DNA from: JAJKIP01 sp040509055 | GTDB lineage: Bacteria; Bacteroidota; Bacteroidia; Chitinophagales; Chitinophagaceae | NCBI GenBank assembly: GCA_040509055.1 | Contig: JBEVLT010000127.1 | Span: 1 to 10,619 of the forward strand | DNA: 10,619 nucleotides | Reading direction: 5' to 3' | Part shown: positions 1-7,325 of the stretch, piece after piece | Numbering within the stretch: the stretch's first letter is position 1 | How the letters are laid out: each line of letters begins with the position of its first letter | Made by a program: the position numbers and the translations under genes | The notes under the pieces: model-generated | Seen by the model: only the letters and a program-made list of their open reading frames with translations | Database searches by the model: none | What the model was told of the DNA's origin: nothing

Positions 1-263
1 TTTTTCTGATCTGTTTGTCCTGCAATAATCATTCTATCGGGCCTTTGGAAGCAAGTTATGACAACTGGAATTACGAATCAATAACTAATGCAACAGGAAC
101 AGTTTATGTAAAATTAGATTCAGTAAAAATATACAAACATGCCAAAGTTGTATATTCTGAATCGGATGCTACAACAATGCTGATCAAAACAAGCGAAGGC
201 AAATACGTTTATATACAAGGTGCTGCAGTTATTGAATTGGATGAGCTCTCGGCGACGCCATAG
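1..263 (+). CDS. 3' part of a small lipoprotein gene, function unknown
   Basis: The reading frame is open from base 3 to a TAG at 261-263 and enters from the left edge, so the true start lies outside the window. The first residues read FLICLSC, a hydrophobic stretch ending at a cysteine (codon 21-23). This looks like the end of a lipoprotein signal peptide, with the Cys as the lipidated residue. The mature part is about 80 residues, rich in Thr, Val, Tyr and Lys, and probably mainly beta strand. A TTG at base 15 could be read as a start, but it would cut the signal peptide, so a partial gene is the better reading. It is more AT-rich than the genes from 380 onward. I recognise no family. The frame is well supported; the lipoprotein call is an inference from the lipobox-like sequence. 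Confidence 0.6.
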   Translation, partial: FLICLSCNNHSIGPLEASYDNWNYESITNATGTVYVKLDSVKIYKHAKVVYSESDATTMLIKTSEGKYVYIQGAAVIELDELSATP

Positions 264-379
264 TTCCTGATCGTTCCTGCTATGTACATAATGAGAACCC
301 GCGTCAGTGCTTTGGGAAAACCCGGAAAAGACTAACTTGTCGTCAATTGCTCAACGATGTTTAAAATATGTAACGATAA

Positions 380-1138
380 ATGATCCGTTTCTTTACCCGG
401 TTCGTGTGGATGCTGCTGCTCTGGACTTACTGCTGCTGTTCTGCTAAGAAAAGGGAGGTTGGCATTGGTGCAGAACAATCGGTTTTTTTACCAGGTATCG
501 GTTTCATAAAAGGACCAGTGGTCAAAATAGAAGAGGTTTTGCGCAATGAGAAGACCGGGCATTACGAAAGTGTGTATACCCTGGATCACGACACCCGCAC
601 GTTGACCGTGGCCAACAGGGCAACAGATGCCCCGGAGGTTTATTACCTGGATAAAGCGTACAGGCCGGATTCGCTTGTTTTGGAAGATAAGAAAGGGAGG
701 CGTGTTGCGGTATACCTTCCTATACCGGTTTATCATAACCTGGTTTCCTATCATACATACGATCAGCTTAAAACCGACAGCGTAGTATATACCATCGATT
801 CTTCAGACAGGGCAGCCATCCGGATCACCAGCATTTCGTCGCTCGATCCCGGCCGGAAAACGACATGCTATTATGATGCAAAGAGACGCCTTATCGCCTC
901 TGTAAGCACGGTCGCTCATTCGGCAGACAGTGTAAAAAGCAGGTATGGGTATGACAGTACCGGAAATGTAAACAGGATCGTACAGGAAGGCCGGGCCGGC
1001 ATTTTAATTGCCAAATCGCGTGTTACCCGGAAAGACAGCCGGGGCAACTGGCTGGAAATGGAAACCATTTATTATGATGGCAATGGCAACAGGAGGGGTG
1101 TTTCCAACGCCCGTCGAACCATCACGTATGCTGAATAG
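380..1138 (+). CDS. Putative lipoprotein with YD/RHS-like repeats
   Basis: This is a 252-residue protein with an N-terminal hydrophobic segment (about residues 8-17) ending in three cysteines (18-20), which suggests a lipoprotein exported to the cell envelope. The C-terminal half carries short tyrosine-aspartate units typical of YD/RHS-like proteins: CYYDAKRR near 163, GYDSTGN near 190, and a final DSRGNW (219-224) followed by YYDGNGN (231-237) and RTITY (246-250). The DxxGNW...RTITY ending recurs in uncharacterised Bacteroidota proteins. There is no large RHS core and no toxin tip domain, so it is not a polymorphic toxin. The ATG at 380 directly precedes the signal segment and has no clear Shine-Dalgarno sequence. 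It is transcribed toward the minus-strand gene ending at 1224. The exact role is unknown. Confidence 0.7.
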   Translation: MIRFFTRFVWMLLLWTYCCCSAKKREVGIGAEQSVFLPGIGFIKGPVVKIEEVLRNEKTGHYESVYTLDHDTRTLTVANRATDAPEVYYLDKAYRPDSLVLEDKKGRRVAVYLPIPVYHNLVSYHTYDQLKTDSVVYTIDSSDRAAIRITSISSLDPGRKTTCYYDAKRRLIASVSTVAHSADSVKSRYGYDSTGNVNRIVQEGRAGILIAKSRVTRKDSRGNWLEMETIYYDGNGNRRGVSNARRTITYAE

Positions 1139-1223
1139 AACAGCTTTTTGCGACGGCTCAACAGCCCGGGAAAATGATCGATACGCCCGCCCGGGTACAG
1201 GGAAAACGTTAAGGATGCTGTTA

Positions 1224-2951
1224 TTACTTTACCGTCAGCCTGGCAAATTTCAACCGTGTTTTTGCCATAAAACGGATCCTCCAGGAAGGCATGAACAGAT
1301 CATTGTTGACCGTATAGGCGAGCCTGGGCATAAGGATCGTTTCGTCATTGTTGCTTGAAATGAATTTACGCGTCATTTTACCCGTTGCCAGGTCGATGGC
1401 GATGCCGTAGGTATTGCTTTTCTTGCGAAAATTATACACCGTTTTCACCTTATCACCATACTGCGCATTTGCATTGTTGCTGGTATGGTCGTTGAGCAAT
1501 AGCACCAGGTTGTTGTTGTGCAACAGGCTGGCATACGATGAGTAATAAGGCATGCCCCCGGTTCTGGCGAAATAGCCGCTATAATAAAAACCTCCGGAGA
1601 AGCCATTGCTGGTGGAGCGGATCTCTTCCCGCTGTGATTTGGGAATGACATTGAGCCAGCGGATATTTCCGCCCTGGTCAGCATCGATGACCAGGATATC
1701 GCGATTCACATACCGGTGTACGTTTGTTGTGGTGTAGTTCCAGGTTCGGGTGGCTGAGTTGTAAGTGGAACTGGTATAGGAAAAAAAAGAATATTGCGAA
1801 ACCTCGCTGGTAATGATAATCGAATTGTCAGCCGGGTTGATGTCCACAGACCGGATAACGAATTCGTTAGGAAGCTCGTCTTCGTCGTCATCCTCTTTTG
1901 CTTTTTTTGCCACTTTCTTTTCTTCACGCGACTCGTCGTCATCGTCGTTGTCGTCAACAAAGGGCTTACCGAGCATGGAGGAGTTTACTTCTTTATAAGA
2001 GCTGACGGTTAATGTTCCATTCTCTACGTCCACTTTATTAATAAAAAAGCCGCTCAGGTCGTCTTTTTTTGATGTGTTGCTGTAAAAGCCAGCCAGCAGC
2101 AGCCCGCCGTTTGGCTGATCCACAAGCTTCCCGTTGATGATAAAACGGTCGCCGGATTGCATCGGAACCTCCTTCTGCTTTTTTCCGCGGTTGTCGTAAA
2201 CGGAAAGCGCATATTCTTTAAACACCAGCCGTTTCCTCCTTTTTTTTCCTACCTGCGTTTCTTCATAAACTTTGCCCAGTAATACGATCTTGCCGTTCGA
2301 CGTGAATTTTACGTCCTGCAGGGTATAAAGACCCGGCGCAAAAGAGAGGTTGATAATGGCCGACTCCTTCTTCCCGAAATTCTTATCCAGCACATTTACA
2401 CCAATGCTGACCCGGTCCTTATTGGAAATATTGCTTACCATCAAAAAGGCCGAGCCATTGTTGATGGGGGTCATTTTCATTTCATAATCATCCTTTTTGC
2501 TTTCCAGCTCATAATGACCCAGCTCGGTAAAGCTGCCGGCAAGATTTCCATTGCTTTTATCGATCCTGGCGCCGTAAACGGTAAAGAGACGGTCCTTTTT
2601 TGTATAATCGGTGGCAAACATGTACAGGTCATCTCCCAATACCTGGAAGCTGTGAAATTCCAGCCCCTTCAGCTCTTTTTTATAATCCTTCTCAAATACT
2701 TCGGAGAAATTATTATCTACTTTGTAAAGCTTGTAGTTGGAGGCTACCCCTGTCATGATCAAAAATCCTTTGGCCTGTAACCGCTCTTCGGTGAAGTAGA
2801 GGCCGGTCTTATCGGCGGCGACAATATCCAGGTCGGCAGTGCCTTTTTTCAGTCTGATCTCATCACCCCAGGTCACCTTATAGTTGGGTTGGGCAAGAGC
2901 AGCGGGCAGGAGCATCAGCAGGCAGGCGACAAATGAAACGGCTTTTTTCAT
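1224..2951 (-). CDS. Exported protein of unknown function with acidic linker
   Basis: This 575-residue protein starts with a clear signal peptide: basic MKK, a hydrophobic core to about residue 18, and an Ala-Leu-Ala cleavage site before Gln21. It is therefore probably periplasmic or outer-membrane associated. The mature protein has many short alternating hydrophobic stretches of the form 'NGKIVLLGKVYE' (219-230) and 'NNLVLLLND' (480-488), which suggests a beta-rich, possibly propeller-like fold; that fold is an inference. A strongly charged low-complexity segment at 333-359 (runs of Asp/Glu broken by a Lys-rich patch) divides the protein into two halves. A Tyr/Ser/Thr-rich stretch follows at 386-410. 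No catalytic motif is visible and I do not recognise the family. It is the last gene of the minus-strand run, 70 bases after the MmcQ-like gene, and may have its own promoter. Confidence 0.8.
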   Translation of the reverse strand: MKKAVSFVACLLMLLPAALAQPNYKVTWGDEIRLKKGTADLDIVAADKTGLYFTEERLQAKGFLIMTGVASNYKLYKVDNNFSEVFEKDYKKELKGLEFHSFQVLGDDLYMFATDYTKKDRLFTVYGARIDKSNGNLAGSFTELGHYELESKKDDYEMKMTPINNGSAFLMVSNISNKDRVSIGVNVLDKNFGKKESAIINLSFAPGLYTLQDVKFTSNGKIVLLGKVYEETQVGKKRRKRLVFKEYALSVYDNRGKKQKEVPMQSGDRFIINGKLVDQPNGGLLLAGFYSNTSKKDDLSGFFINKVDVENGTLTVSSYKEVNSSMLGKPFVDDNDDDDESREEKKVAKKAKEDDDEDELPNEFVIRSVDINPADNSIIITSEVSQYSFFSYTSSTYNSATRTWNYTTTNVHRYVNRDILVIDADQGGNIRWLNVIPKSQREEIRSTSNGFSGGFYYSGYFARTGGMPYYSSYASLLHNNNLVLLLNDHTSNNANAQYGDKVKTVYNFRKKSNTYGIAIDLATGKMTRKFISSNNDETILMPRLAYTVNNDLFMPSWRIRFMAKTRLKFARLTVK

Positions 2952-3021
2952 GGGGGCTGTTTAGTGTGGTGAAACTATTGCTTTTCCCCACATGCTGGTG
3001 AGGGAGGTACTATAAAAGTCG

Positions 3022-3363
3022 TTAATTTTTGCGCTTTTTTCCGGCCGGCCGGGCTACCAATTGATAGGAGTCATCGATCCATTCTTTTAATTGTCGGGTT
3101 GGAACAGAACCGTCCACGATGATCGTGTTCCAGTGTTTCTTGTTCATGTGGTAGCCGGGCAGCACGCAGGTATGTTCTTCCCGTAGCTCAAGCGCCTTAT
3201 CAGGGTCGCATTTCACGTTGAACTGCAGCGGGTCGTTGTCCAGCCCGGCCAGCAGGAACATTTTGCCGTTTACTTTATACACCAGCGTATCGGGACCAAA
3301 GGGCAATGTCTCTTCGGCGCCGGGTTTGGATAAGCAGTAGTCCCTGAGTACTTCGATGTCCAT
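3022..3363 (-). CDS. MmcQ/YjbR family protein
   Basis: This 113-residue protein has the hallmarks of the MmcQ/YjbR (DUF419) family: an N-terminal KPGAEETLPFG segment (13-23), VYKVNGKMFLL (28-38), a central FNVKCDP (48-54) and the C-terminal PGYHMNKKHWNTI block (69-81), followed by a helix of the LKEWIDDSY type. Length and motif order match complete family members, which adopt a CyaY-like or 'double wing' fold and are thought to bind DNA or act as small regulators; the biochemical role is not established. The tail is very basic (KKRKN). The ATG lies 4 bases after the stop of the Rid-family gene, so the two are almost certainly co-transcribed and possibly translationally coupled. Confidence 0.9.
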   Translation of the reverse strand: MDIEVLRDYCLSKPGAEETLPFGPDTLVYKVNGKMFLLAGLDNDPLQFNVKCDPDKALELREEHTCVLPGYHMNKKHWNTIIVDGSVPTRQLKEWIDDSYQLVARPAGKKRKN

Positions 3364-3367
3364 GTGT

Positions 3368-3754
3368 TCAGGATAAAATGGCGGTGGCTTCTATTTCGAT
3401 CAGGTATTCCGGGGCGATCAGGCCTTTTACTTCGATCATGCTGGTGCAGGGCCGGATATCCCTGAAGCACTCGCCGTGTGCGCGGCCATATTCCTCCCAG
3501 CGGCTGATATCGGTTACAAACATCCGCGTTCTTACTACATCCGCCAGCGACGCCCCGGCCTGCTGCAATACGGTTTCGATTTTGCCGATGATAAACCGCG
3601 TCTGCTCATAGGCATTGTCGCTGCCCACCAGGTTGCTGTTTTCATCCACGGCTACCGTGCCCGTCACTTCGATGATATTGCCAATGCGCACGGCCCTGCT
3701 ATAGCCCACGATCTCTTCCCATTTGGCGCCTGAGGCATAATTGGTTCTTGTCAT
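3368..3754 (-). CDS. YjgF/Rid (UK114) family protein lacking the RidA arginine
   Basis: This 128-residue protein belongs to the YjgF/YER057c/UK114 superfamily of trimeric small proteins. Visible family features are the central ITSGQ-like strand (here EVTGTVAVDE, 29-38), the helix YEQTRFIIGKIETVL (49-63), DVVRTRMFVTD (72-82) and the C-terminal EVKGLIAPEYLIEIEATAI (108-126). Canonical RidA deaminates reactive enamine/imine intermediates made by PLP enzymes and needs an arginine (Arg105 of E. coli RidA) that binds the substrate carboxylate. The aligned position here is Thr104 in PCTSMIEV, so this protein is not an orthodox RidA and fits one of the Rid subfamilies without that residue. Its substrate is unknown. 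A purine-rich AGGAGAG lies 13 bases before the ATG. It sits between the exonuclease and MmcQ-like genes. Confidence 0.9.
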   Translation of the reverse strand: MTRTNYASGAKWEEIVGYSRAVRIGNIIEVTGTVAVDENSNLVGSDNAYEQTRFIIGKIETVLQQAGASLADVVRTRMFVTDISRWEEYGRAHGECFRDIRPCTSMIEVKGLIAPEYLIEIEATAILS

Positions 3755-3793
3755 AATCTCTTTTTTTCTCTCCTGATAACTACCGGGATGCTA

Positions 3794-4513
3794 TTAGCTT
3801 TTGATCTCCACGTTCTCCGCCTTCACCAGTGGCTCCCCCATCATCCGCAGCAGCACCTGGGTCACCGTCACCACGTCTTTCTGGCAATAGTTCACAATCC
3901 GGGCAAGGTTGTTTTCCTTCCAGTATACATCGCCCACCATGCTGCCGTCTATATCGTCTTTGGGTGTGGGTATGCCCAGGGCATGCGCCAGCAAATTCAG
4001 CGAGGTGTAGCTTTTGAAATCGCCGAACTTCCACAGCTCCATGGTATCCAGGTGATTGACCTCCCAGGGTTTTTTGCCCGACATGTCCAGCACCGGCGGC
4101 ACGGGTACGCTGTTGATGACCATACGGCGGCACAGGTAGGGATAGTCGAACTCTTTGCCGTTGTGGGCGCAGAGGTATCGCTGATCCGTGGCCGACCATT
4201 TTTTCAGCATTTCAGCAAAGGCATGCAGCACCAGGGCTTCGTTATCGCCGGAAAAGGATTTGATGCAGAGTTTTTTTTGCTCGCCCGCGCCCTGGATAAA
4301 CCCGCAGCTGATACAGATGATCTTCCCGAATTCGGCATAGATGCCGGCCCGGGTATAAATGCCGGCTGCCGTTTCTTCCTCCTTGTTGCGGATCAGGTAG
4401 CCGGCCTTGATGTCCCACAGCGACCGCCATTCCGGCGACAGCTGGTCGTAGTCCGGGTGCTGCGGCACCGTTTCGATGTCGAGAAAGAGAATGCTGTTGA
4501 CAGGATAAAACAT
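3794..4513 (-). CDS. DEDDy-type 3'-5' exonuclease (PolB-exonuclease-like)
   Basis: This 239-residue protein is an RNase H-fold exonuclease. Exo I is FLDIET with Asp12 and Glu14. Exo II is CAHNGKEFDYPYL with Asp123. Exo III is NYCQKDVV with Tyr209 and Asp213 in the YxxxD spacing, which places it in the DEDDy subgroup. All four acidic metal ligands and the tyrosine are present, so it should be active. The single-domain layout and sequence style match the 'predicted 3'-5' exonuclease related to the DNA polymerase B exonuclease domain' family, which stands alone without a polymerase. It probably trims DNA, or possibly RNA, 3' ends; the true substrate is not known. It lies 48 bases downstream of the VOC gene and 39 bases upstream of the Rid gene. 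The ATG immediately precedes the first beta strand. Confidence 0.9.
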   Translation of the reverse strand: MFYPVNSILFLDIETVPQHPDYDQLSPEWRSLWDIKAGYLIRNKEEETAAGIYTRAGIYAEFGKIICISCGFIQGAGEQKKLCIKSFSGDNEALVLHAFAEMLKKWSATDQRYLCAHNGKEFDYPYLCRRMVINSVPVPPVLDMSGKKPWEVNHLDTMELWKFGDFKSYTSLNLLAHALGIPTPKDDIDGSMVGDVYWKENNLARIVNYCQKDVVTVTQVLLRMMGEPLVKAENVEIKS

Positions 4514-4561
4514 AGGAAAGGTTTATGCCCGTAAAAGTAAAAAATCCGGCAGGAATGCCCG

Positions 4562-4909
4562 TCAGGCGCCTTCGATCAGCCCGATATGGTTGCCAAAGGG
4601 GTCTTCTGCGATGGCTACATGAATGCGTCCGCCTACATTGGTTCGCTGCTGCACCGGTTTGGCGCCGATAGCCACCAGCTGCTCCAGGGCTGCCGCTGCA
4701 TCGTCTACGGCCCAGTACGCTACCGCGTGGTTGCCGGCCTGTACGCCGGTCATATCCGGGTCCAGCCCCAGCTCATAGCCACCGATGTCGAAACCCACGT
4801 AAAAGGGTTCGTCAAAATAGGGCTGGATGCCGGAGGCACGGATATACCATTCCCGGGCAGCGGCAAGGTCGTTCACATGGTAAATGACCGTGCGAAGCTT
4901 TTTGAACAT
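4562..4909 (-). CDS. VOC (glyoxalase/dioxygenase fold) family protein
   Basis: This 115-residue protein has the two beta-alpha-beta-beta-beta modules of the vicinal oxygen chelate superfamily: residues 1-50 (LRTVIYHVNDLAAAREWY ... GGYELGLDP) and 58-113 (HAVAYWAVDD ... DPFGNHIGLIE). The closing DPFGNxIGLIE motif is diagnostic of glyoxalase-like members. Candidate metal ligands in the usual strand positions are His11, Glu46, His61 and Glu113, so it may be a metalloenzyme. The superfamily covers glyoxalase I, dioxygenases and resistance proteins, and nothing visible fixes the substrate. It begins 12 bases after the manC stop codon, so it is very probably on the same transcript. Confidence 0.88.
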   Translation of the reverse strand: MFKKLRTVIYHVNDLAAAREWYIRASGIQPYFDEPFYVGFDIGGYELGLDPDMTGVQAGNHAVAYWAVDDAAAALEQLVAIGAKPVQQRTNVGGRIHVAIAEDPFGNHIGLIEGA

Positions 4910-4921
4910 ATCATTGAGTTT

Positions 4922-6004
4922 TTAGAGATACCGGTCTCCTTTGTTGCGCTTGATCTCTGCTACATAATCCTTGATCTCCTGTTCCTTTTCTTTTTTGCAG
5001 ATCAGCAGCACATCCTTTGTATCCACCACGATGTAGTCCTCCAGGCCCTGCAGCAGTACCAGCTTGTTGTCGGGTACATGCACCACGCTGTTTTTGGTAT
5101 CGTACACGATCACGTGGTTGCCGGCTACTGCATTGAGGAAATAGTCCTTTTCCATATTGTCCCAGGCGCTGTTCCAGGTGCCCAGGTCGCTCCATTCAAA
5201 GCTGGCGGGGATCACGTACACATTATCCGCCTTTTCCATGATGCCGAAATCGATGGAGATATTGGTGCACTGGGGATAGATGTCTTCGATAGCCTTTTCT
5301 TCTTCCGGGGTATTGAATTTATCTTTTTCCGCGGCAAACACTTCGTACATCTCCGGCAGGTATTTTTCAAAGGCTGCCAGGATATTTTTCACCTTCCAGG
5401 TAAAAATGCCGGCATTCCACAGGAAGTCGCCGCTGGCCAGGAAGGTTTTGGCCAGCTCCAGGTTGGGTTTTTCGGTAAAGGTTTTCACCTTGTGCACGCC
5501 CGGCGTCACTTCAGGCGCGTCATGCTGTATGTAGCCGTACCCGGTATTGGGATGCATGGGTGTGATGCCGATGGTCACCAGCGCGTTGATATTGTCCACG
5601 AAATCCAGCGCCCGGGTGGCTACCTGTATGAAATGATCGGTATTATGGATGACATGATCGGCCGGGGAGGCAATCATCACGGCCTTCGGATCTTGCTGGT
5701 ACAGCTTGAAGGCGATGTAGGCAATGCAGGGCGCCGTATTTTTCCGCGAGGGCTCGGCCAGTATGTTTTCGACCGGCAGATCGGGCAGCTGGGCCTTCAC
5801 CACATCCGTGTATTCGCGCGAGGTAATGATATAAATATTTTCCACCGGCATCATCTGCCGGTAGCGCGAAAACGTTTGCTGGATCAGCGTCTCGCCGGTA
5901 TTCAGGATATCGAGGAATTGTTTGGGATAGTTTGCACGGCTCATAGGCCAGAAGCGGCTGCCGATCCCGCCGGCCATGATGGCAACATAATGATGTTTGT
6001 TCAT
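4922..6004 (-). CDS. manC: Mannose-1-phosphate guanylyltransferase
   Basis: This 360-residue nucleotidyltransferase makes GDP-mannose from mannose 1-phosphate and GTP in the cytoplasm. GDP-mannose feeds surface polysaccharide and GDP-fucose synthesis. The N-terminal signature AGGIGSRFWPMSR...PKQF (11-30) binds the nucleotide. PADH (114-117) is the metal-binding site. Other family blocks are FTEKP (176-180), FLWNAGIF (194-201) and FEWSDLGTW (269-277). The length matches the single-function form; the C-terminal cupin-like mannose-6-phosphate isomerase domain of long ManC/AlgA proteins is absent, so mannose 1-phosphate must come from other enzymes. The ATG at 6004 directly precedes the first beta strand. 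It follows kdsD by 47 bases, consistent with a cell-envelope precursor unit. The symbol manC (also called cpsB or rfbM) is assigned by family, not by pathway. Confidence 0.95.
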   Translation of the reverse strand: MNKHHYVAIMAGGIGSRFWPMSRANYPKQFLDILNTGETLIQQTFSRYRQMMPVENIYIITSREYTDVVKAQLPDLPVENILAEPSRKNTAPCIAYIAFKLYQQDPKAVMIASPADHVIHNTDHFIQVATRALDFVDNINALVTIGITPMHPNTGYGYIQHDAPEVTPGVHKVKTFTEKPNLELAKTFLASGDFLWNAGIFTWKVKNILAAFEKYLPEMYEVFAAEKDKFNTPEEEKAIEDIYPQCTNISIDFGIMEKADNVYVIPASFEWSDLGTWNSAWDNMEKDYFLNAVAGNHVIVYDTKNSVVHVPDNKLVLLQGLEDYIVVDTKDVLLICKKEKEQEIKDYVAEIKRNKGDRYL

Positions 6005-6021
6005 TGTGAGTAGTGGTGGCA

Positions 6022-6045
6022 GGGAAAAGCAGCTGTGCTTTGCCC
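6022..6045 (-). other. Hairpin between kdsD and manC
   Basis: The inverted repeat AAAGCA-GCTG-TGCTTT is flanked by GGG and CCC arms across a single A/G mismatch, giving a nine-pair stem with a four-base loop. It lies almost wholly within the 47-base gap between the kdsD stop and the manC start. No T run follows on the minus strand, so it is not an intrinsic terminator. It could be an RNA stability or processing element that sets relative expression of the two genes; this role is inferred. Confidence 0.4.
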
Positions 6046-6051
6046 GGCCGG

Positions 6052-7014
6052 TTAAATCAATCCTTCTTTGATCAGGTCGTGCAAATGTATGATACCAAGG
6101 TATAAACCATTTTCGGTAACCGCCAGCTGGGTGATCTCGTTTTTCCGCAACAGGTCCAGCGCCGTCACGGCCAGTTCGTCCGGACCGATGGTCCTGGGGT
6201 TGCGGGTCATGATGTCGGCAGCGCTTACCTGGTCGAGCGAGGTATTGTTTTTCAGCATCCGGCGCAGGTCGCCGTCGGTAATGATGCCCAGCAGCCTATT
6301 GTTTTCGTCCGTCACGGCGGTAACCCCCAGCCGCCTGCGGGTCATCTCCACGATCACATCCTTCAGCGACTGCGCAGGCCCTACCGCCGGTTTTTCATTG
6401 CCGGGATACAGGTCGGCCACGCGCAGGTACAGCTTTTTGCCCAGTGTGCCCCCGGGGTGAAATTTGGCAAAATCGTCGCTTTTGAATCCCTTTTTTTCCA
6501 TCAGGCACACGGCCAGCGTATCGCCCATCACCAGCTGTGCGGTGGTGCTGGTGGTCGGCGCCAGGTTATTGGGACAGGCTTCCTGCTCCACCGTGGTATT
6601 CAAAATGATATCCGACTGCCGGGCCAGGTACGACTGGATATTGCCCACCATGCCGATCAGTGTATTGCCAAAATTGCGGATCAGCGGCACCAGCACTTTG
6701 ATCTCCGGGCTTTCGCCGCTTTTGCTGATGATGATCACCACGTCGTCCTGCTGCACGATGCCCAGGTCGCCATGAATGGCGTCGGCTGCGTGCATGAAAA
6801 TGGAGGGTGTGCCGGTAGAGTTGAGGGTGGCCACTATTTTCTGGGCGATCACCGCGCTTTTGCCGATGCCGCTGATCACCACGCGCCCGGTGCAGGCGGC
6901 AAGGGCGGACACGGCGTTTTCAAACCCGGCGCCGATAAAGGCAGTGAGGCCGGAAATAGACCGTGCTTCCAGCTCAATAGTTTGAATAGCAATCTGTTGT
7001 ACGTTTACTTCCAT
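6052..7014 (-). CDS. kdsD: Arabinose-5-phosphate isomerase (SIS + two CBS domains)
   Basis: The protein interconverts ribulose 5-phosphate and arabinose 5-phosphate, the first step toward Kdo for lipopolysaccharide. The SIS domain occupies about residues 30-175 and two CBS domains follow (about 204-260 and 270-320), as in KdsD/KpsF/GutQ. Aligned to E. coli KdsD, the four catalytic residues are kept: Lys52 in GIGKS, Glu104 in SGESPE, Glu145 in EACP and His186 in FHPGG. TTDGDLRR- and LHDL-type CBS motifs are present (ITDGDLRR at 245-252). I chose the ATG at 7014, giving 320 residues; the frame can be extended to a TTG at 7032, but the extra six residues match nothing in the family. A TAATTTTG promoter box lies 36 bases upstream. 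It is the first gene of the minus-strand run. Confidence 0.95.
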   Translation of the reverse strand: MEVNVQQIAIQTIELEARSISGLTAFIGAGFENAVSALAACTGRVVISGIGKSAVIAQKIVATLNSTGTPSIFMHAADAIHGDLGIVQQDDVVIIISKSGESPEIKVLVPLIRNFGNTLIGMVGNIQSYLARQSDIILNTTVEQEACPNNLAPTTSTTAQLVMGDTLAVCLMEKKGFKSDDFAKFHPGGTLGKKLYLRVADLYPGNEKPAVGPAQSLKDVIVEMTRRRLGVTAVTDENNRLLGIITDGDLRRMLKNNTSLDQVSAADIMTRNPRTIGPDELAVTALDLLRKNEITQLAVTENGLYLGIIHLHDLIKEGLI

Positions 7015-7049
7015 ACAGGTTGGTAAGGGCAAAGCCGCCTACGAAACGC

Positions 7050-7057
7050 CAAAATTA
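7050..7057 (-). promoter_or_regulatory. Candidate -7 box for kdsD
   Basis: On the minus strand this reads TAATTTTG, a full match to the Bacteroidota -7 consensus TAnnTTTG. Transcription would start near 7044, about 30 bases before the kdsD ATG. No good -33 TTTG is visible at the usual distance, so support rests on the -7 match and position. Confidence 0.4.
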
Positions 7058-7153
7058 GAGCTTTTGCCATGAACCGGGCCGGCGTACCGGTGCCGCAGCT
7101 AATTTTTAACGATTATAACATGGAGATGCGACGCCTGAGTTGTAAATTCGCAA

Positions 7154-7172
7154 TCCCTGTTTCCGGCAGGGA
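7154..7172 (+). other. Stem-loop TCCCTG/CAGGGA
   Basis: This is a perfect 6-bp inverted repeat with a 7-base loop, just downstream of the weak TAAATTCG box. It may be the 5' hairpin of a transcript that also includes the nested hairpin at 7185-7242. A stem this short can arise by chance. Confidence 0.3.
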
Positions 7173-7184
7173 CATTTGAGAGAG

Positions 7185-7248
7185 AACGGGGCCGCAAGAC
7201 ACGAGAAGAATCCTGACTTACTTCCAATCGAAAATCCCCGTTGTTTTT
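7185..7248 (+). ncRNA. Candidate structured RNA or leader attenuator ahead of recQ
   Basis: AACGGGG (7185-7191) pairs perfectly with CCCCGTT (7236-7242). Inside, CGAGAAG (7202-7208) pairs with CTTC (7221-7224) and TCG (7228-7230) around a 3-base bulge, leaving a 10/5-base internal loop. The outer stem is followed by GTTTTT (7243-7248), so on the plus strand it resembles an intrinsic terminator with a large loop. No gene lies upstream on that strand, because kdsD is divergent. The structure would therefore end either a small independent RNA or an attenuated recQ leader. A Bacteroidota 6S-like RNA is one possibility, but I cannot recognise a family consensus. The pairing is seen directly; the function is inference. 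Confidence 0.3.
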
Positions 7249-7325
7249 ACCTGATCCTTCCATATTCTATAGGAAAAGCCTTGCTAGCGGGCCATATCTG
7301 GTAAAAATGAAGTAATTTAATCAAC

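Noticed and set aside
1165..1195. Two CCCGGG sites forming a possible stem between convergent genes, considered as a bidirectional terminator
   Set aside because: The stem is only 6 bp, made from self-palindromes with a 19-base loop, and has no T run on either side.
1008..1358. 116-codon plus-strand frame overlapping the YD-repeat lipoprotein and the exported protein gene
   Set aside because: It overlaps both flanking genes out of frame, and its sequence looks random.
3788..4534. Long plus-strand frame opposite the exonuclease gene
   Set aside because: The exonuclease has all DEDDy motifs on the minus strand; the opposite frame shows none.
4586..6013. 475-codon plus-strand open frame opposite manC and the VOC gene
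   Set aside because: It is antisense to two clearly recognised genes and has no family motifs. Its His/Val/Gly-rich composition is what codon bias on the other strand produces.
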